Assembly: GCA_947623455.1 (NCBI GenBank)
Contig: OX392528.1
Location: 49,184,322-49,248,321, forward strand
From: Mimachlamys varia
Taxonomy: Eukaryota; Mollusca; Bivalvia; Pectinida; Pectinidae
Length of the DNA stretch: 64,000 bases
Direction: 5' to 3'
Part shown: in pieces, positions 14,601 to 24,360 of the stretch
Numbering within the stretch: position 1 is the stretch's first letter
Layout of the letters: each line of letters opens with the position of its first letter
Notes under the pieces: generated by a model
The model's database searches: none
Told to the model about the DNA's origin: nothing
The model's input: the letters and a program-made list of their open reading frames with translations, nothing else
Translations under genes and position numbers: made by a program

Positions 14601-16308
14601 ATCTGCCGTTGTTTTCCAGTCGATGGTGCTTGGTCTTCGTGGGGAAGCTGGGGATCATGTACGACAACTTGCGGAGGCGGAACTCAGCAGAAAACGAGAA
14701 CCTGTACCAACCCTTCCAGACAGCATGGCGGAGCAGATTGTCCCAACAACCCGTCTTCTGCAACTGCCACTCAGGCGTGTAACACTGCAAATTGTCCAAG
14801 TAAGCACATTTATTATGCTAGAGTATGCAACACAATATTTCTAACAATCAAGAAATATACAAGAGATGATACTAAATACGAAGATGGTCTGTGGGAATGT
14901 ACTTCTATATATCACATGAATTCATAAAAAATGATGAATTTTCCAACAGTGTGTAAAGTATATGTCGTTTCCGAGATACTTTTTCTCTCCAGATTCGACC
15001 AGATTTTAGATACGCTTGTCACGTGATAGGGGGACATGTATACTTCCGATGTACCGACAAAGCATCAGTACCGCCAAAACAATATTCAGAAAGAGCTGCT
15101 ATGAGTTTCCAAACGTCATGTTTATCTACATGGTACTGGTCAGTAGAAATAACTTTGTTAGACCATCCTAAATTTCGGTAATGTCTGTCCTATTTTACCA
15201 GCGTTTTACGCCATCAAAGTTGGTTAAGTACCGATTAACCATTACACCGGGAGTATACATGCCCCCTGAATGTATCACGTGACTGTTAAATCACGTGACA
15301 TTTATCCCGGAAAGTCGTATCTCGGAAACGGCGAATTGCTGTCACTTTATACCTAATTTATATTATAACAGTTGACGGAGGCTGGGCATCTTGGGCTAGC
15401 TGGAATACGTGTAGTGTGACGTGTGGCGGTGGTTTTCAGACGAAGTCACGCACGTGTACAAACCCAGTTAAACAATATGGCGGAGCAGACTGTCCAAATT
15501 CGGGTTCTGAAACACGGGCATGCGGTACAATCAACTGTCCAAGTACGTATTCCATATTTCAGTTCACATATTACAATATATAATTAATATAAGTATCCTT
15601 GTAATGGATCTGATATAATCGCAGAAGTTACTTTTAATTAATCTTTTTACCAGAAGAGTTGATTTATCGGCTTATCTTTGTCGTTTTATTCTAGTTGACG
15701 GTGGCTGGGCAACTTGGGCTAGCTGGAATACGTGTAGTGTGACGTGTGGCGGTGGTTTTCAGACGAAGACCCGCACGTGTACTAACCCGGTTAAACAATA
15801 TGGCGGAGCAGACTGTCCAAATTCAGATTCTGCAACACAAGCATGCGGTACAATCAACTGTCCAAGTACGTATTCCAGTTCACAAATTAGAATATTTAAT
15901 TGATATAAGTATCCTTGTAATGGATCTGATATACTCGCAAAAGTTACTTTTAATTTATCTTTTTACCGGAAGAGTTGATTTATTTGCTTATCTTTGTCGT
16001 TTTATTTTAGTTGACGGTGGGTGGGGTAACTGGTTGTCATGGGCGACCTGCTCGGTGAGCTGTGGGGGTGGAGTTCAGTCTCGCTCTCGGAACTGCGACA
16101 GCCCAGCCGCTCAGTACAACGGAGCGTCGTGTTCTGGCCCATCCTCCGACACGCAGAACTGCAACCCTCAAGTGTGCATCAGTAAGTATAAAGACATTAT
16201 ACTATATTGATGCCACAGAGACCATTAACTGAAAAATGATACTTGATTTCCTTCAGAAGCACCTTGAAATAGATTCCATGTTTTGACGCGATTGTGTGTG
16301 TTTATGTG

Positions 16309-16347
<39 letters not shown>

Positions 16348-19143
16348 TTTTCTATAGAAATATAAAATTAATATATAAACAAAAACGTGTCAGTGGTTTG
16401 TTTTCAATATCGCTTTGTAATTAATGAAGCACTTTCCGTTGTGTTAAACTGAGAACGTATAAATATTTTCTTTCGTGGAATAAAGTTGATATACAATAAA
16501 ATGTGTTAAGGCTAGGCCATAATGCGATATTCGAGACTAGTATAATCCGTTTATATAAAGATTTGAAGACAGATGATGTTTACTTAGCAAAATCGGAGAA
16601 TACCAAAGCGTCAATAAAACCATAACCCAAAATCAAAATCGATTAAACTAGAAGCAAAATATGAACAAAGAAAAGAGACATAGGACCCCAGTAAAAGTAC
16701 AAGAGAATAATAAGAAAAAGAAATATATCATTTTTGACTTGCATGACACCATTGGCAAACAATGAGAAGAAATATACAAATTAATTGCACTTTTTAAAAG
16801 GAAAATACTATTTTTGTTTTTAAATTGAATTCTGAAAATTTACATAAAACGTATCAATGCAGATATGTGTTCAGCCCTTTACGTTATCAAGTATAAATCA
16901 GTAAGTAGCAAATATGTTTTTCAATAGGAAGGTTAAAATTTAGCTCCCGAAAATGAACTCATAACTATTTTCGTTTTCATTCCATATGCATTCAGTAAAT
17001 ACATATTGATCTTCTGACAATTTTTTATTTCTTTTAATTTGGAAGTATTCTACTAATACAACGTAAGAAACAAATTACGTTCACATGAGACAAATAAATA
17101 TCCCTAATGAAAAAGCCAGGAATGGCTACTTAATCTTGCTGGTATCTGAAGTGTAATATTAGTTTGAATTAAATTAATATTTTCTGTAACTGCTATATGT
17201 TGCATAATTACATGGTAGATGTATCTTCTGTACACTGGGGTAATTTTGATAAATGCGAGAGTTCATATTTCCCGATCCTTAATTTCGCCTCTCCTTTTAA
17301 TCACTTCGCATATTAAGTATGAAGTTTCCAGCAAGTTTTAATCTTCATTAAAATCTTCACGATATGTGAAATACGTTTTATTGTAAGATTCTCACATACG
17401 ACGTAACGTCAAAACGTAATAGATAAATTTTATTCGAATAGCGTTGGTTGTTTTTTCAGGAAACACGAACATAACTGTTATTGAAATGCTCAATCCCTAA
17501 CATTGTCGTACGAAAGCAAAACGTTTATCGTTTCGTTAGTTTTGACACTAAAATGGAATTCGTATTATTCCAGTCGATGGCGGATGGAGTACCTGGTCAG
17601 CTTATGGAGCGTGTACTAAGACGTGTGGATCGGGGGTCTACTCACGGTCAAGGGTCTGTGATGACCCTATTCCTGCCAATGGTGGACTTCCCTGCTCTGG
17701 ATCTTCCAGTGAATTCAATGACTGTAATACTCAGTCCTGTCCTGCTCCACTAGCCGGGGTTTACCAACAGGTAACGTGACGTTGCTTTTGTCGGGTGGGG
17801 TTAATCAACAATAGTTAAAAATTAAAAAGGTTGATGGTGAGTAAGATTCGGGAAATACGTCAAAGAGTCATACATAATGCATTTTGTAAAGTAGGTAAGC
17901 GATGATGTAAAAAATTAGAGAATACCGCAGCGTTAACAAAATCATAATCCAAACTCAAAATCCATTAAACTAGTGGCAAAATAGGAACAAAGAAAATAGT
18001 ACAAAAGAATACGACCAGGTGTTCGGGAAGAGTAAGCGTCATTTAAATCTATGCCACATGCAAGTGCAAGTAAACATCAAGTCCTCAAAATCCTAACAAA
18101 ATCATCATTGTCAATCGCATCAAGTAAACACACTAATGAGCATATTCAAAAACGTCCAACGTCATATCACTTAAAGATACAGAATATTTCTCAATGAGAC
18201 AAAGATAGCGACGATAAAACTTGCCCATATATTGTATTTCTGATCAACCTGCATCTGGTTCTGTAATCAGGTATCTATGCCTTAATTATACCTGTCTCAT
18301 TGAAAGAGAATTAGAGGTTAGGACAAATCGGGTATACAATCCATAAACAAACGTCTGTCAGTGATGTCAAGACTTAGAAATCACCAGATATGTCAAACAC
18401 TGTATTAGTTTTAAACAGAATAGGATGGATATCAATATATTAAGAAAAATATAAGGAGACTGATTTACAAACAAGCAAAAGTGATGGAACCGTGTTATAT
18501 TCTTTAAGATCATTATAAAAAGGTTTTTGGTTATTATTAAGACTGTTATCAGTGTTAATTTTGTGTTTGTTTTAGTTGTGTCCATCTAACTGGTTCACAT
18601 GTGAATCCGGGGGAATGACATGTATTATGTTAAGTATGAAGTGCGACTGTTCTAAAGACTGCGACGACGGAAGTGACGAAACAACAGGATACGCCGGATG
18701 TGACGCAGAACTTATGGCCATGTGCGAATCAGGAGCAGGTAATTTTTTTTTAAATTTTATTATGAAAGGTGCTTTACACAGTATATAAATAATAAAAGAG
18801 ACGATTTGAATTTTCATTAAAAATTACAATATAACTATTCTATTGAATGGGATAACAAATTTTGTGCGCATGCGCAGATCGAAGTTGGTCAATTTAAGAT
18901 GTTTAATAAAAAAAACAATATCTTGATTGCAAAAGTATAACAAATATAACAGAAATATTTTATGGAATTAGGCAAGATTGAAATTTGCTGCAAATTAAGA
19001 GGATAAAAAAGAAATACTTTAACATCCCAATTCCAATTATATGAAATAAGTGACACTGGTTTCTATCGTTTTCAGATCACGTCTTTGCCTCCATCACATT
19101 ATTGGTCCTGTGCCTGATTGCTGCTATATTCAAAAACATGTAA
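1017..19143 (+). CDS. Multidomain extracellular protein: unknown repeated domain, EGF, 7x TSP1, LDLa, hydrophobic C-tail (5' end outside window)
   Basis: Exons: 1017-1171, 1609-1793, 2601-2642, 3377-3561, 4909-5063, 5795-5973, 6755-6814, 8282-8466, 9127-9287, 10324-10499, 11050-11085, 11406-11519, 12455-12625, 13303-13482, 14620-14799, 15372-15542, 15695-15865, 16011-16181, 17574-17770, 18576-18738, 19076-19143. All have AG acceptors and GT donors, and together they give 3105 bases (1034 codons plus stop) with no frame break. Order of domains: two and three-quarter copies of an unrecognised domain (about residues 1-506), EGF, seven TSP1, one LDLa, then a 20-residue hydrophobic tail. The first visible exon begins in the middle of a domain copy, so the start codon, signal peptide and earlier repeats lie left of position 1. 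The architecture suggests a secreted or membrane-anchored adhesion or recognition protein. That role is inferred from the modules; no named orthologue was recognised. Confidence 0.85.
1783..1985 (+). repeat. ~83-bp tandem repeat that includes a splice donor
   Basis: About 2.4 copies of an 83-84 bp unit begin at the end of exon c1. Each repeat boundary carries the exon end TGGGG followed by GGTAAAT, so the donor at 1794 has copies at 1877 and 1961. Confidence 0.85.
2999..3140 (+). repeat. tRNA-derived SINE-like fragment
   Basis: AGTGGCGCAGTGG resembles a tRNA A-box and GGGGTTCAATTCTCC a B-box about 35 bases later, followed by a short tail with CTCATCT repeats. It does not fold into an intact tRNA. 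It lies in an intron of the EGF/TSP1 gene. Confidence 0.4.
3377..6814 (+). CDS. Exons a-d of unknown-domain copy 2
   Basis: Four exons of 185, 155, 179 and 60 nt give a complete 193-residue copy. Exon a has the W...K...G start and a KSPMVETW end. Exon b has [20 protein letters not shown]. Exon c has the [10 protein letters not shown] and CSWD cysteine signature followed by YFLYS. Exon d ends in ETMGIFIT. Intron phases are 1, 0, 2, 1 and 1, the same as in the other copies. The acceptor at 4908 lies just after the tail of a SINE. Confidence 0.85.
4000..4385 (+). mobile_element. TTAA-flanked MITE, copy A
   Basis: Starts TTAAAGGCCCAATTTACG and ends with the inverted form CGTATATTGGGCCTTTAA. The inside (AATCAAGCCTAATAAC, GTGGGCCCCACC, AGTTACCGCCCAGG) is shared with five other copies in the window. 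It has no coding capacity. Both ends carry TTAA, the target-site duplication of piggyBac-type transposases. It lies in an intron of the EGF/TSP1 gene. Confidence 0.85.
4551..4891 (+). mobile_element. tRNA-derived SINE with (TTA)n tail
   Basis: A tRNA-like head (A-box TGGTCTAGTGGTAGG, B-box GAGTTCGAGTCCCGG) is followed by a body with CAGCTGTAAATGAGTAC and ATTGGCTGGTTGCTAAGG, and a TTA-repeat tail. The acceptor and T stems no longer pair, so it is a SINE and not a tRNA gene. A second partial copy is at 59545-59660. The tail ends 17 bases before the exon at 4909. Confidence 0.8.
5508..5579. repeat. (CT)n microsatellite
   Basis: A low-complexity pyrimidine run of CTCTCT and CCCTCC in an intron of the EGF/TSP1 gene. 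Open frames on the opposite strand here are artefacts. Confidence 0.9.
7307..7670 (+). mobile_element. TTAA-flanked MITE, copy B
   Basis: Same family and orientation as copy A. The left end TTAAAGCCCAATATACGG has lost one G, and the right end CGTATATTGGGCCTTTAA is intact. It lies in the intron before unknown-domain copy 3. Confidence 0.85.
8282..11085 (+). CDS. Exons a-d of unknown-domain copy 3
   Basis: Exons of 185, 161, 176 and 36 nt. Exon a has exactly the same length as in copy 2 and shares the pattern [11 protein letters not shown]. Exon b contains [14 protein letters not shown] and YSSW. Exon c contains [19 protein letters not shown] and CSWE followed by PYYLYS. Exon d is the short DVFVISV strand. 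The acceptor of exon a (AG at 8280-8281) has a weak pyrimidine tract, but the phase and the domain alignment fix it. Confidence 0.82.
8525..9062 (+). repeat. Intronic minisatellite, ~55-60 bp unit
   Basis: About nine diverged copies of a unit containing CTGAAAGGGTTATTTGTGTT and a TGACCAATAACT or CTAACGACTCCCT segment. It fills most of the intron between exons 8282-8466 and 9127-9287. Confidence 0.85.
9449..9606 (-). mobile_element. 3' fragment of a reverse-transcriptase element (antisense)
   Basis: Shares AGAGTATACCAAGGCGTCAC, AAATCTGAACTCAAAAT and AATAAGACCAGGTGTTCCGG with the longer copy at 34660-35313. It is noncoding and only the end of the element is present. Confidence 0.75.
10057..10235 (-). 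mobile_element. 3' fragment of the same reverse-transcriptase element (antisense)
   Basis: Second copy within the same intron. It shows GAGAATACCCAAGCGACAAC, AATCGATTAAACTTGGG and the conserved GGAAGAGTAAGCGTCTTC. Confidence 0.75.
11406..11519 (+). CDS. EGF-like module exon
   Basis: One phase-1 exon encodes [16 protein letters not shown] followed by [14 protein letters not shown], a complete six-cysteine EGF module. It is a symmetric 1-1 exon and joins the unknown-domain part to the TSP1 part. The Asp/Asn-Ile/Val start expected of a calcium-binding EGF is not convincing, so it is probably a non-calcium EGF. Confidence 0.9.
12455..14799 (+). CDS. TSP1 repeats 1-3 (exons 12455-12625, 13303-13482, 14620-14799)
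   Basis: Each exon is symmetric (phase 1-1) and encodes one thrombospondin type 1 repeat. Repeat 1 has [20 protein letters not shown]. Repeat 2 has [20 protein letters not shown]. Repeat 3 has [20 protein letters not shown]. All keep the tryptophan ladder, the CxxTCGxG core, the arginine layer (TRTRTC or equivalent) and six cysteines. TSP1 modules usually bind glycosaminoglycans or other matrix proteins and are often C-mannosylated at WxxW and O-fucosylated at the CxxTCG site. Those modifications are family knowledge and are not shown here. Confidence 0.93.
12788..12840 (-). mobile_element. Short end fragment of the reverse-transcriptase element (antisense)
   Basis: Only AAATCAGAGAATATCGAAGC and GTCAATAAAACCATAATC remain before the match is lost. 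It lies in the intron after TSP1 repeat 1. Confidence 0.6.
13548..14090 (-). mobile_element. Reverse-transcriptase element, 3' part (antisense)
   Basis: About 540 bp in the intron between TSP1 repeats 2 and 3 match the 34660-35313 copy from the terminal segment (AGAATACCGAAGAGTCAAC) to GGGATGTTACTATCAAG. The minus-strand reading frame is broken. Confidence 0.75.
15372..16181 (+). CDS. TSP1 repeats 4-6 (exons 15372-15542, 15695-15865, 16011-16181)
   Basis: Three 171-nt exons lie only about 150 bp apart. Repeats 4 and 5 both read [10 protein letters not shown] or [10 protein letters not shown] followed by [10 protein letters not shown] and are nearly identical in DNA, including the following introns. 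Repeat 6 ([20 protein letters not shown]) shares the exon start and the upstream intron end but diverges further in. This is the most recently expanded part of the gene. Confidence 0.93.
16299..16347. repeat. (TGCG)n microsatellite
   Basis: A GTGTGTG start leads into about nine TGCG units. It lies in the intron after TSP1 repeat 6. Confidence 0.95.
16588..16712 (-). mobile_element. 3' fragment of the reverse-transcriptase element (antisense)
   Basis: Begins AAAATCGGAGAATACCAAAG and continues through AATCGATTAAACTAGAAGC to AAAAGTACAAGAGAATAA. It lies in the intron between TSP1 repeats 6 and 7. Confidence 0.75.
17574..17770 (+). CDS. TSP1 repeat 7 and linker exon
   Basis: This exon encodes [20 protein letters not shown] and the remaining TSP1 cysteines, then a short linker (APLAGVYQQ) that ends in phase 0. 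It is longer (197 nt) than the other TSP1 exons and changes the phase from 1 to 0, as needed to join the LDLa exon. Confidence 0.92.
17908..18260 (-). mobile_element. 3' fragment of the reverse-transcriptase element (antisense)
   Basis: About 350 bp with AGAGAATACCGCAGCG, GACCAGGTGTTCGGGAAG and TTCTCAATGAGACAAAG. It lies in the intron between TSP1 repeat 7 and the LDLa exon. Confidence 0.75.
18576..18738 (+). CDS. LDL-receptor class A module exon
   Basis: The exon encodes an LDLa module: [12 protein letters not shown], then [13 protein letters not shown]. The acidic DCDDGSDE calcium-binding motif is intact. The flanking [17 protein letters not shown] has two more cysteines than a minimal module, which may be an extra disulphide. 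LDLa modules typically bind protein ligands through the calcium-stabilised acidic surface. Confidence 0.88.
19076..19143 (+). CDS. Last exon: hydrophobic C-terminal anchor
   Basis: The last 22 residues begin [18 protein letters not shown] and end FKNM at a TAA stop (19141-19143). A hydrophobic run placed at the very end of an extracellular protein, with no cytoplasmic tail beyond FKNM, is the usual form of a GPI-attachment signal. A tail-less transmembrane anchor is the alternative. The omega site cannot be fixed by eye; the small residues ESGA just upstream are candidates. Confidence 0.75.
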
Positions 19144-19483
19144 ATAAGACGACCTGTCACTCACATGCTAGGAGAGTTGGTTCTTATTAAGTGTAGTACA
19201 TTTCAAAAGTTTGACACAAAATGTATTGAATTCTTTTATATATCCGTAGGTGTGATATAGTCTTTAATTGTATATTTCCTTGTTTATATTTACTGTAGCA
19301 GTTGCATTGTAACTTTCGAAAACTTGTAAATCTGGAAACTTTGAGTTAAGCTATACGAGTTGTATTTCCCCGGAGACTATAACTTGAAATACCAAAAACA
19401 TATTAGTCTTCCTTTCATTTTTTTATTTTAATATTTGGTTACCCTATGAATACTTTATTCTACTTGTAATATTTGGTAAAAAA

Positions 19484-19489
19484 AATAAA
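19484..19489 (+). terminator. Candidate polyadenylation signal of the EGF/TSP1 gene
   Basis: AATAAA occurs about 340 bases after the stop codon and before the 18-bp satellite. Other AATAAA copies follow in the AT-rich sequence, so the exact site is uncertain. Confidence 0.45.
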
Positions 19490-19794
19490 GATAAATAACT
19501 CGCAGCAGTTTCATATAAATATAAAAATAAAACAAAAACAAACAAAAATACAAAGAAATGTACATTATATATAAATTCTTAATCTTTATGTAATAATCAT
19601 TTATCTTAATTTTATTGATTTGTTTGTGATAATCTAAACGACGTTTACATTACAAATAATGTGACAGATTTAGTTTCCTTGCCAAAAAAATATTCATTTA
19701 TACTTCATTTTGCCCTGAAATACTTTAACTATTAAAGCAGTGTGGTTCATCATATCATTTGTGTTGTTGTCTTTCACATACCACATGGTAGCTA

Positions 19795-21158
19795 TGTGAC
19801 ATTTACACACTCTGTGACATTGATACACTTTGTGACATTGACACACTCTGTGACATTGATACACGCTGTGACATTGAGACACTCTGTGACGTTAATACAC
19901 TCTGTCATTTTGACACACGATGTGACTTTGATACACTCTGTGACATTGACAAACTCTTTGATATTGATATACTCTGTGATATTGATACACGCTGTGATAT
20001 CGATGCATTCTGTGACATTGATACACTACATTGATACACTCTGTGACGTTGATACACTCTGTGACATTGATACACTCTGTAATATTGATACACTCTGTGA
20101 CATTGATACACTCTGTAACATTGATACACTTTGTGACGTTGACACACTTTGTGACGTTGACACACTTTGTGACGTTGATACACTCTGTGACATTGATACA
20201 CTCTGTGACATTGATTCACTCTGGAACATTGATACACGCTGTGACGTTGATACACTCTGTGACATTGATACACGCTGTGACATTGATACACTCTGTGACA
20301 TTGATACACTCTGTGACATTGATACACTCTATGACATTGATACACTCTGTGACATAAATATACGCTGTGACATTGATACACGCTGTGACATTCACAAACT
20401 ATGTGACATTGATACACTCTGGGACATTGATACACTCTGTGATATTGATACACTCTGTGACATTGATACACTCTGTGACATTTACACACTCTGTGACATT
20501 GATACACTCTGTGACATTGATACACTCTGTGACATTGATACACTATGTGACGTTGTTACACTCTGTGATATTGATGCACGCTGTGACATTTACACACTCT
20601 GTGATATTGATACACTCTGTGATATTGATACACTCTGTGACATTGATACACTCTGTGACATTGATACACTCTGTGACATTGATACACTCTGTGACATTTA
20701 CACACTCTGTGACATTGATACACTCTGTGACATTGATACACTCTGTGACATTGATACACTCTGTGACATGGATACACTCTGTGACATTGATACACTTTGT
20801 GACGTTGTTACACTCTTTGACATTGATACACTCTGTGACATTGATACACTATGTGACGTTGTTACACTCTGTGATATTGATGCACGCTGTGACATTTACA
20901 CACTCTGTGATATTGATACACTCTGTGATATTGATACACTCTGTGACATTGATACATTATGTAACATTGATACACTCTGTGATATTGATACACTCTGTGA
21001 CATTGATACACGCTGTGACATTGATACACTCTGTGACGTTGATACACTTTGTGACATTGATACACTTTGTGACATTGACACGCTGTGACATTGATACACG
21101 CTGTGACATTGATACACTCTGTGACATTGATACATTCTGTGATATTGACACACTTTGT
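19795..21158. repeat. 18-bp satellite array with higher-order structure
   Basis: About 75 copies of TGTGACATTGATACACTC in head-to-tail order, with a few truncated units (for example near 20028 and 21078). The period is a multiple of three, so several frames stay open on both strands; the longest reads LCDIDT repeatedly. A variant block at 20542-20640 recurs at 20848-20946, exactly 306 bp or 17 units later. Confidence 0.97.
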
Positions 21159-21317
21159 TATTTTTGGTTTAGGGTAGCAATGGTGTCAACGCTGATTTAT
21201 TTCATTTCCATATGATAATATGAAATTGGCCTGTCTAGAAATCTTCATTTAAAATCAAAATAGTCGCTGTATACTGATTAATTTGGCATTGTCTACACTA
21301 GCAAAATCAGAGACTGT

Positions 21318-21425
21318 TTTTTTTTCTCTTGTACTTTTTCTTTTCTTTATTCATATTTTCCCATTGTTTAATCAATTTTGAATTCTGATTATTGTTTTGA
21401 TGACGCTTTGTTAGTCTCTTATATC
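21318..21425 (+). mobile_element. End fragment of the reverse-transcriptase element (sense)
   Basis: The inverted complement of the terminal segment: GTTTAATCAATTTTGAATTC, then TTGTTTTGATGACGC and CTTTGTTAGTCTCT. A short antisense piece (CAAAATCAGAGACTG) stands just before it. Confidence 0.55.
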
Positions 21426-22218
21426 TTTCACCGTGTACCTTTCATAAATTTTGACTAAGTGATATGCTTTTGTTATAATTTTATCAAGTTGCAATACAGA
21501 TACAATGTAGGTATATACAAATATGGTTTATGACATCAGCGTTTTTTTTTTTGTTTTTTTTTTACAGAATATGAAATAGGTATTATCGCTTTCAATCATG
21601 GCAATAAATATTTCTCACGGTATAAGTACATGTATATGTTGACTTAGACATATCTCAATCGAATAATAAGGAATGGTGTTATTGTTAATACAGGTCTACT
21701 TGGCTTGGTTCCTAAACATTTAGAGTTATGATAAGAGTAATTAAATCATGTACATAAATCTTGTAGGTTAATCGTTACCTTTACTTAGCAGATTTATGTT
21801 TATCTTATATTAACCTTAATAACGCCTTGTCATTTTATATAAGACGCCAAATTCGTGACCGAGCTTAAAGTACAATGACTCAATTTTCATTAGTTCATTT
21901 ACATTTGTTATGCATTGATCATTGCAATTAATTATTAAAGAAATTAAGCATTTATTGATAATGGAAGTTTAAAATGTCAACAGATCTTTTTAATTAGTCT
22001 TCTTAATAAATCTTGATTATTTTTGAATAATTTAATCTTGTTTGTAACAAGAATTTCTATTGGCTTAAAAAATTATGTTATCATCCCATAACGAAAATGA
22101 TGACGCTGTTTATAACGTCGCTTTTGATTGGCTGATGCAGCAGCGTAATGATTTGTGAGAGAAAAGAGTCCACCAATAAAGTGAATTTTCGCTTGGTATA
22201 GATTACATTATAAGTATT

Positions 22219-22362
22219 AACTTGAATATATTTTTTTATGTTATGGGGTTATAACACAAAAAACCGGAGTGTACTCTCACCATAAACCGCTTCGCGGTTT
22301 ATTTAGAGTACAATCCGTTTTTTTGTGTAATTCCCCCATAACATAAGAAATATATTCAAGTT
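22219..22362. mobile_element. Foldback element with ~60-bp arms
   Basis: AACTTGAATATATTT at the left is matched by AAATATATTCAAGTT at the right, with complementarity through ATGTTATGGGG and CCCCCATAACAT to a perfect inner hairpin, AAACCGCTTCGCGGTTTA. It is noncoding. Confidence 0.8.
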
Positions 22363-24292
22363 AGTCCTTAATTAACTTTCCATCTAAACTGAAGAGATAC
22401 GGTTAATCTAAAAGCATGACACTGCTTACAACCTATATACAAAGGCTGTAACGATAAAAATTAATAAAAAAAACATGGTAAAGACACGTTCATGAATTCT
22501 ATATAATAAATTTTGTTTGATATAAATTTTGTTTATCCCATTGTGATAAGTGTAACAGGTGTAATGTAGTATAAAAAATGATTCCAAGTCCAGTTGTAGG
22601 TGGTGATGAAGTTTTATTATGTGGAGAGTATACTGATGTACATGGTACGCCCTCCGGAAACCGACTCAGTGTGTTCCTCGGGACCGACTCTTTTACATAT
22701 GAATAGTACCTGTATTTATACCGAATAACTGCAACGTGTCATATTCTGGTGAGATACAACTTATCTTATGAAGTTGAATAACAGATAGCTGAATGGTAGA
22801 TTGGGTATAACTTATGTAAGAATTGTTTACCGGTATATCTTACAGAACACTTGACCAAGGTCGAAACACAGATAACCTAATTGTTATCTGAAAGTGACTA
22901 CTGAAATATCGAATCGATATAAAGTTTGCAAATAAATATATTAAATATTTTTTCCTTGAAATTATATGACATAAAAACATATAATGGTTCATTTGGTTAT
23001 GCATTTCAAATTTTGCGAGATAGTAATTCATAATTAATATGCAGACGTGAAGGTAAAAATTAGATGGTGTGTGTTGAAACACAGAAATAATGCTGTTGAG
23101 TTAAATGAAAACACATTTCAGGTTTATATACTCTGTTAAGTAAACCAATACAAAGTTGGCCACTGGGCCAGTTTATATATATACATATAATAAATTCTAA
23201 AGTTACTTAACTCTACATTCAGATTAGCATCTATTTAACCCCGTATTCCAAATATATAGGTGTGAACTGGACTAACTTAGCCGATCGATTAGACTATTTA
23301 AACAACAATTTAACGTAAGTCCCTTTCGATCATATCCGATTAGCCTTTTAATCACTTAAACAATTTTTGCCGAGACAAATAAAGCATTGAACGATTGCTT
23401 AGCTGCCGTTACTAGAACGAACGATCCATGAAATTCAAACATTTAAAAACTGTTACGAAACGTGACGGCATACAGAACCTGATGTAGACATACTAATCAA
23501 ACAGATCCGTCACGACGTAACATTTAATCGGTTACCAGGGGCTGTAATACTATATTTGAGAAATTATCATTGTGGTAATTAGTACATATCGTACATACAG
23601 ACACCCAGACATGGGTTCTTATCAATACAAACATCCCAAACTGGGAAATAAACAGTTTTTAACAACAAGGAGCAGAAATTAAACTAGTGAGACCACTAGG
23701 TTATGGAGCCAAGACGTTACATGTACCACCAGGCCAAAAGGTCCGAACCAGCTGACCTGGTTTGTATTTTCCTGATATTGTTATGCAAGGTCGTCTCTCC
23801 ACGTGACAAGACATAATAGCTTTCATTGGTTCAAGTTTGTACATAAAGCTGATCATATAGCAGCACATCATGTTCTTGTCCTTCTTCTTGCATATACTGT
23901 GAAACCTCTCTATTCAAACCACCTTAGGGAAAGTTGTCTAAATAGCGGGGTGGTCTTAATACCGAGTGTGATAATGCAAACAAATTTCTCTGAAATCCAC
24001 TTTTTGACATGTTTTCATGGTCCATTAACTAATAAAGAGGCTTTATAATGCTATTAGTCACTGAGTAGCCATTTTGATACACAAATACAGCTTACTTTTC
24101 TGACACTTGAAAGGTGTACACAGTGAGGTCAAACTTAGTGCAAAAGTGGTATTTGGGACTTTTCAAAACTGGTATTCATAGTGAGGTGGTCTTGATAATG
24201 AAGCTTGAAAAATATAAAGATATATAGAAGATTTTTTCAGGACTGAAATGAAATATTATAATGAGGCAGCATAGACAATTAAGTTACAGTTT
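22363..24292. other. Intergenic, no gene seen
   Basis: AT-rich sequence without a convincing frame. A small inverted pair (TGTTACG/CGTGACGG with CCGTCACG/CGTAACA) lies at 23452-23522. A stretch near 23890-24200 has GTGAAACCTCTCTATTC and GTGGTCTT repeats and may be an old dispersed repeat. Confidence 0.5.
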
Positions 24293-24360
24293 GCATGGCG
24301 GGTGTCGTCGATGAAGCAGAAGAAACTTACTCTTCTTGAACACTTATTTTTTGTAACGCA
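24293..24360 (+). mobile_element. Small sense fragment of the reverse-transcriptase element
   Basis: GCATGGCGGGTGTCGTCGAT followed by GAAGCAGAAGAAACTTACTC matches the inverted complement of the GACGACACCCGCCATG region in the 34660 copy. Confidence 0.5.

Noticed and set aside
19742..21088. A 448-codon open frame and overlapping frames on both strands
   Set aside because: It is made of the 18-bp satellite. The unit is a multiple of three with few stops, and frames are open in several phases on both strands, which is not how a protein gene behaves.
23452..23522. Short inverted repeat TGTTACG...CGTAACA as a complete transposon
   Set aside because: Only ~70 bp with imperfect arms and no second copy in the window, so it was left as a note.
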